A stretch of DNA of 64,000 nucleotides, taken from NCBI GenBank assembly GCA_965249765.1, contig CBDFMR010000005.1, forward strand, positions 434,001 through 498,000, in the 5' to 3' direction. A program made the translations under genes and the position numbers. Below the pieces are notes generated by a model. It was not told the DNA's origin and did not search any database. It worked only from the letters and a program-made list of their open reading frames with translations. The DNA comes from CBDFMR01 sp965249765. GTDB taxonomy: Bacteria; Bacteroidota; Bacteroidia; Chitinophagales; Saprospiraceae. Below, piece after piece: positions 63,379-64,000 of the stretch (position 1 is its first letter; each line of letters begins with the position of its first letter).

Positions 63379-64000
63379 TTAATGAGCTTCTAGCCAATTT
63401 TCTCCAGTTCCTATTCCGATAACAAGTGGTACTTTAATGGCTGGCATCGCATTTTTCATTTTTTCTTCTACTATTCCTTTAACAGCATCAAGCTCAGGTT
63501 TTATAACATCGAAAACAAGTTCGTCATGTACTTGCATGATCATCTTGGATTGGATTTTTTGTTCCTTGAACTCCCTGTGGATGTTTATCATGGCGATCTT
63601 TATCAAGTCTGCTGCCGTACCCTGAATGGGAGTGTTGATGGCTATCCGTTCGGCATTAGACCTTATGAGGCCATTCTTAGAGTTAATGTCTCGCAAGGTT
63701 CTACGACGACCTCCAAGGGTTTCTACGTATCCATTCTCGCGAGCAAAATTTACGATGTTGTCCATATATGACTTTAGTCCAGCGTACTGAATGAAGTATT
63801 GTGCAATTAACTCCTGAGCTTCCGAGCGCTTGATACTTAGCTGTCGCGAGAGGTTCGTTGCTCCGGCGCCGTAGGTGATACTAAAGTTTACCGTCTTTGC
63901 GTTTCGTCGTTGGTCGTCTGTGACAGCATCATAATCTACATTATATACTTTAGCGGCTGTCGCTCTATGAAAGTCATTTCCTTTGATAAAAGCATCCATC
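63379..64000 (-). CDS. polA: DNA polymerase I, C-terminal part, cut by window end
   Basis: The 206 visible residues are the end of the polymerase domain: the O-helix segment RRNAKTVNFSITYGAGATNLSRQL, NAERIAINTPIQGTAADLIKIAMINIH, motif C with the catalytic Asp in MIMQVHDELVFDV, and the terminal VPLVIGIGTGENWLEAH. The upstream palm, 3'-5' exonuclease and 5' nuclease domains lie beyond 64000. Pol I fills gaps after RNA primer removal and in repair. lpxD follows 15 bases after the stop. Confidence 0.97.
   Translation of the reverse strand, partial: MDAFIKGNDFHRATAAKVYNVDYDAVTDDQRRNAKTVNFSITYGAGATNLSRQLSIKRSEAQELIAQYFIQYAGLKSYMDNIVNFARENGYVETLGGRRRTLRDINSKNGLIRSNAERIAINTPIQGTAADLIKIAMINIHREFKEQKIQSKMIMQVHDELVFDVIKPELDAVKGIVEEKMKNAMPAIKVPLVIGIGTGENWLEAH

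Overview
The window is a 64 kb piece of a Bacteroidota chromosome, most likely from the Saprospiria or a close relative (inference). The evidence is Bacteroidota-type promoters (TTG-N19/20-TAnnTTTG) in front of several genes, many TonB-dependent receptors with carboxypeptidase-like N-terminal domains, secreted proteins with C-terminal type IX secretion sorting domains, a DUF6089 outer-membrane protein, an ATP-type PEP carboxykinase and a cysteine-poor TraR/DksA protein. The two edges cut radA (left) and polA (right).

Layout. 1-3.5 kb: radA, a DCC thiol oxidoreductase, a DUF6089 barrel, yjbQ and a LysE exporter. 3.5-11 kb: an IS66 remnant fused to an IS1182-type remnant, a GT2 glycosyltransferase, a NatAB-like ABC exporter, two nested IS630 elements, a nuclease remnant and a CAU-reading tRNA. 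11-13.6 kb: secreted endonuclease I, an FKBP lipoprotein and a TIGR02206 membrane protein. 13.6-31.4 kb is a mobile-element island: ISKra4, ISAzo13, IS1, two 1770-bp IS66 copies, ISAs1 (one broken, one intact), an IS903-like element, an IS200-type element, a group II intron scrap and small non-autonomous elements. Between these lie a RelBE-type toxin-antitoxin pair, fluC and a WecA-like gene, a TonB receptor and a truncated ECF sigma factor. 31.4-44.6 kb is mostly intact core: uppS, bamA, a PorT-type barrel, pckA, a TonB receptor, a histidine kinase, rlmN, a persulfide-dioxygenase-like protein and tRNA-Asn. 44.7-52 kb: a TonB receptor bracketed by repeat elements, two broken secreted-protein genes and an IS200-type element. 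52-64 kb: an SRPBCC/GyrI protein, pabB-pabC, a BlaI-BlaR1 pair with clear operators, a PDZ protein with a damaged 5' end, lspA with an interrupted DinB-like gene, a DksA-like protein, a secreted subtilase, REP-like repeats, lpxD and polA.

The most unusual content is a set of short non-autonomous elements. (i) A 167-bp, four-hairpin element is present twice (166/167 identical). Both copies are flanked by AATAAA and both lie inside genes whose reading frame rejoins exactly when the element plus one AATAAA is removed. (ii) Three 232-bp MITEs share the 20-bp ends of the resident ISKra4 element; two have perfect 9-bp target duplications and carry a -7-like box pointing at the toxin-antitoxin pair and at uppS. 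(iii) A 185-bp element with GGGTACCTCTAT ends and a TTGA duplication interrupts a DinB-like gene. (iv) A 225-bp element with an AACAAT duplication lies upstream of a TonB receptor, and a decayed relative lies downstream. The ISKra4 and ISAzo13 transposases show A-run sites compatible with -1 ribosomal frameshifting.

None of these repeats could be searched against databases here. Novelty is therefore unproven; the structural observations are read directly from the sequence.
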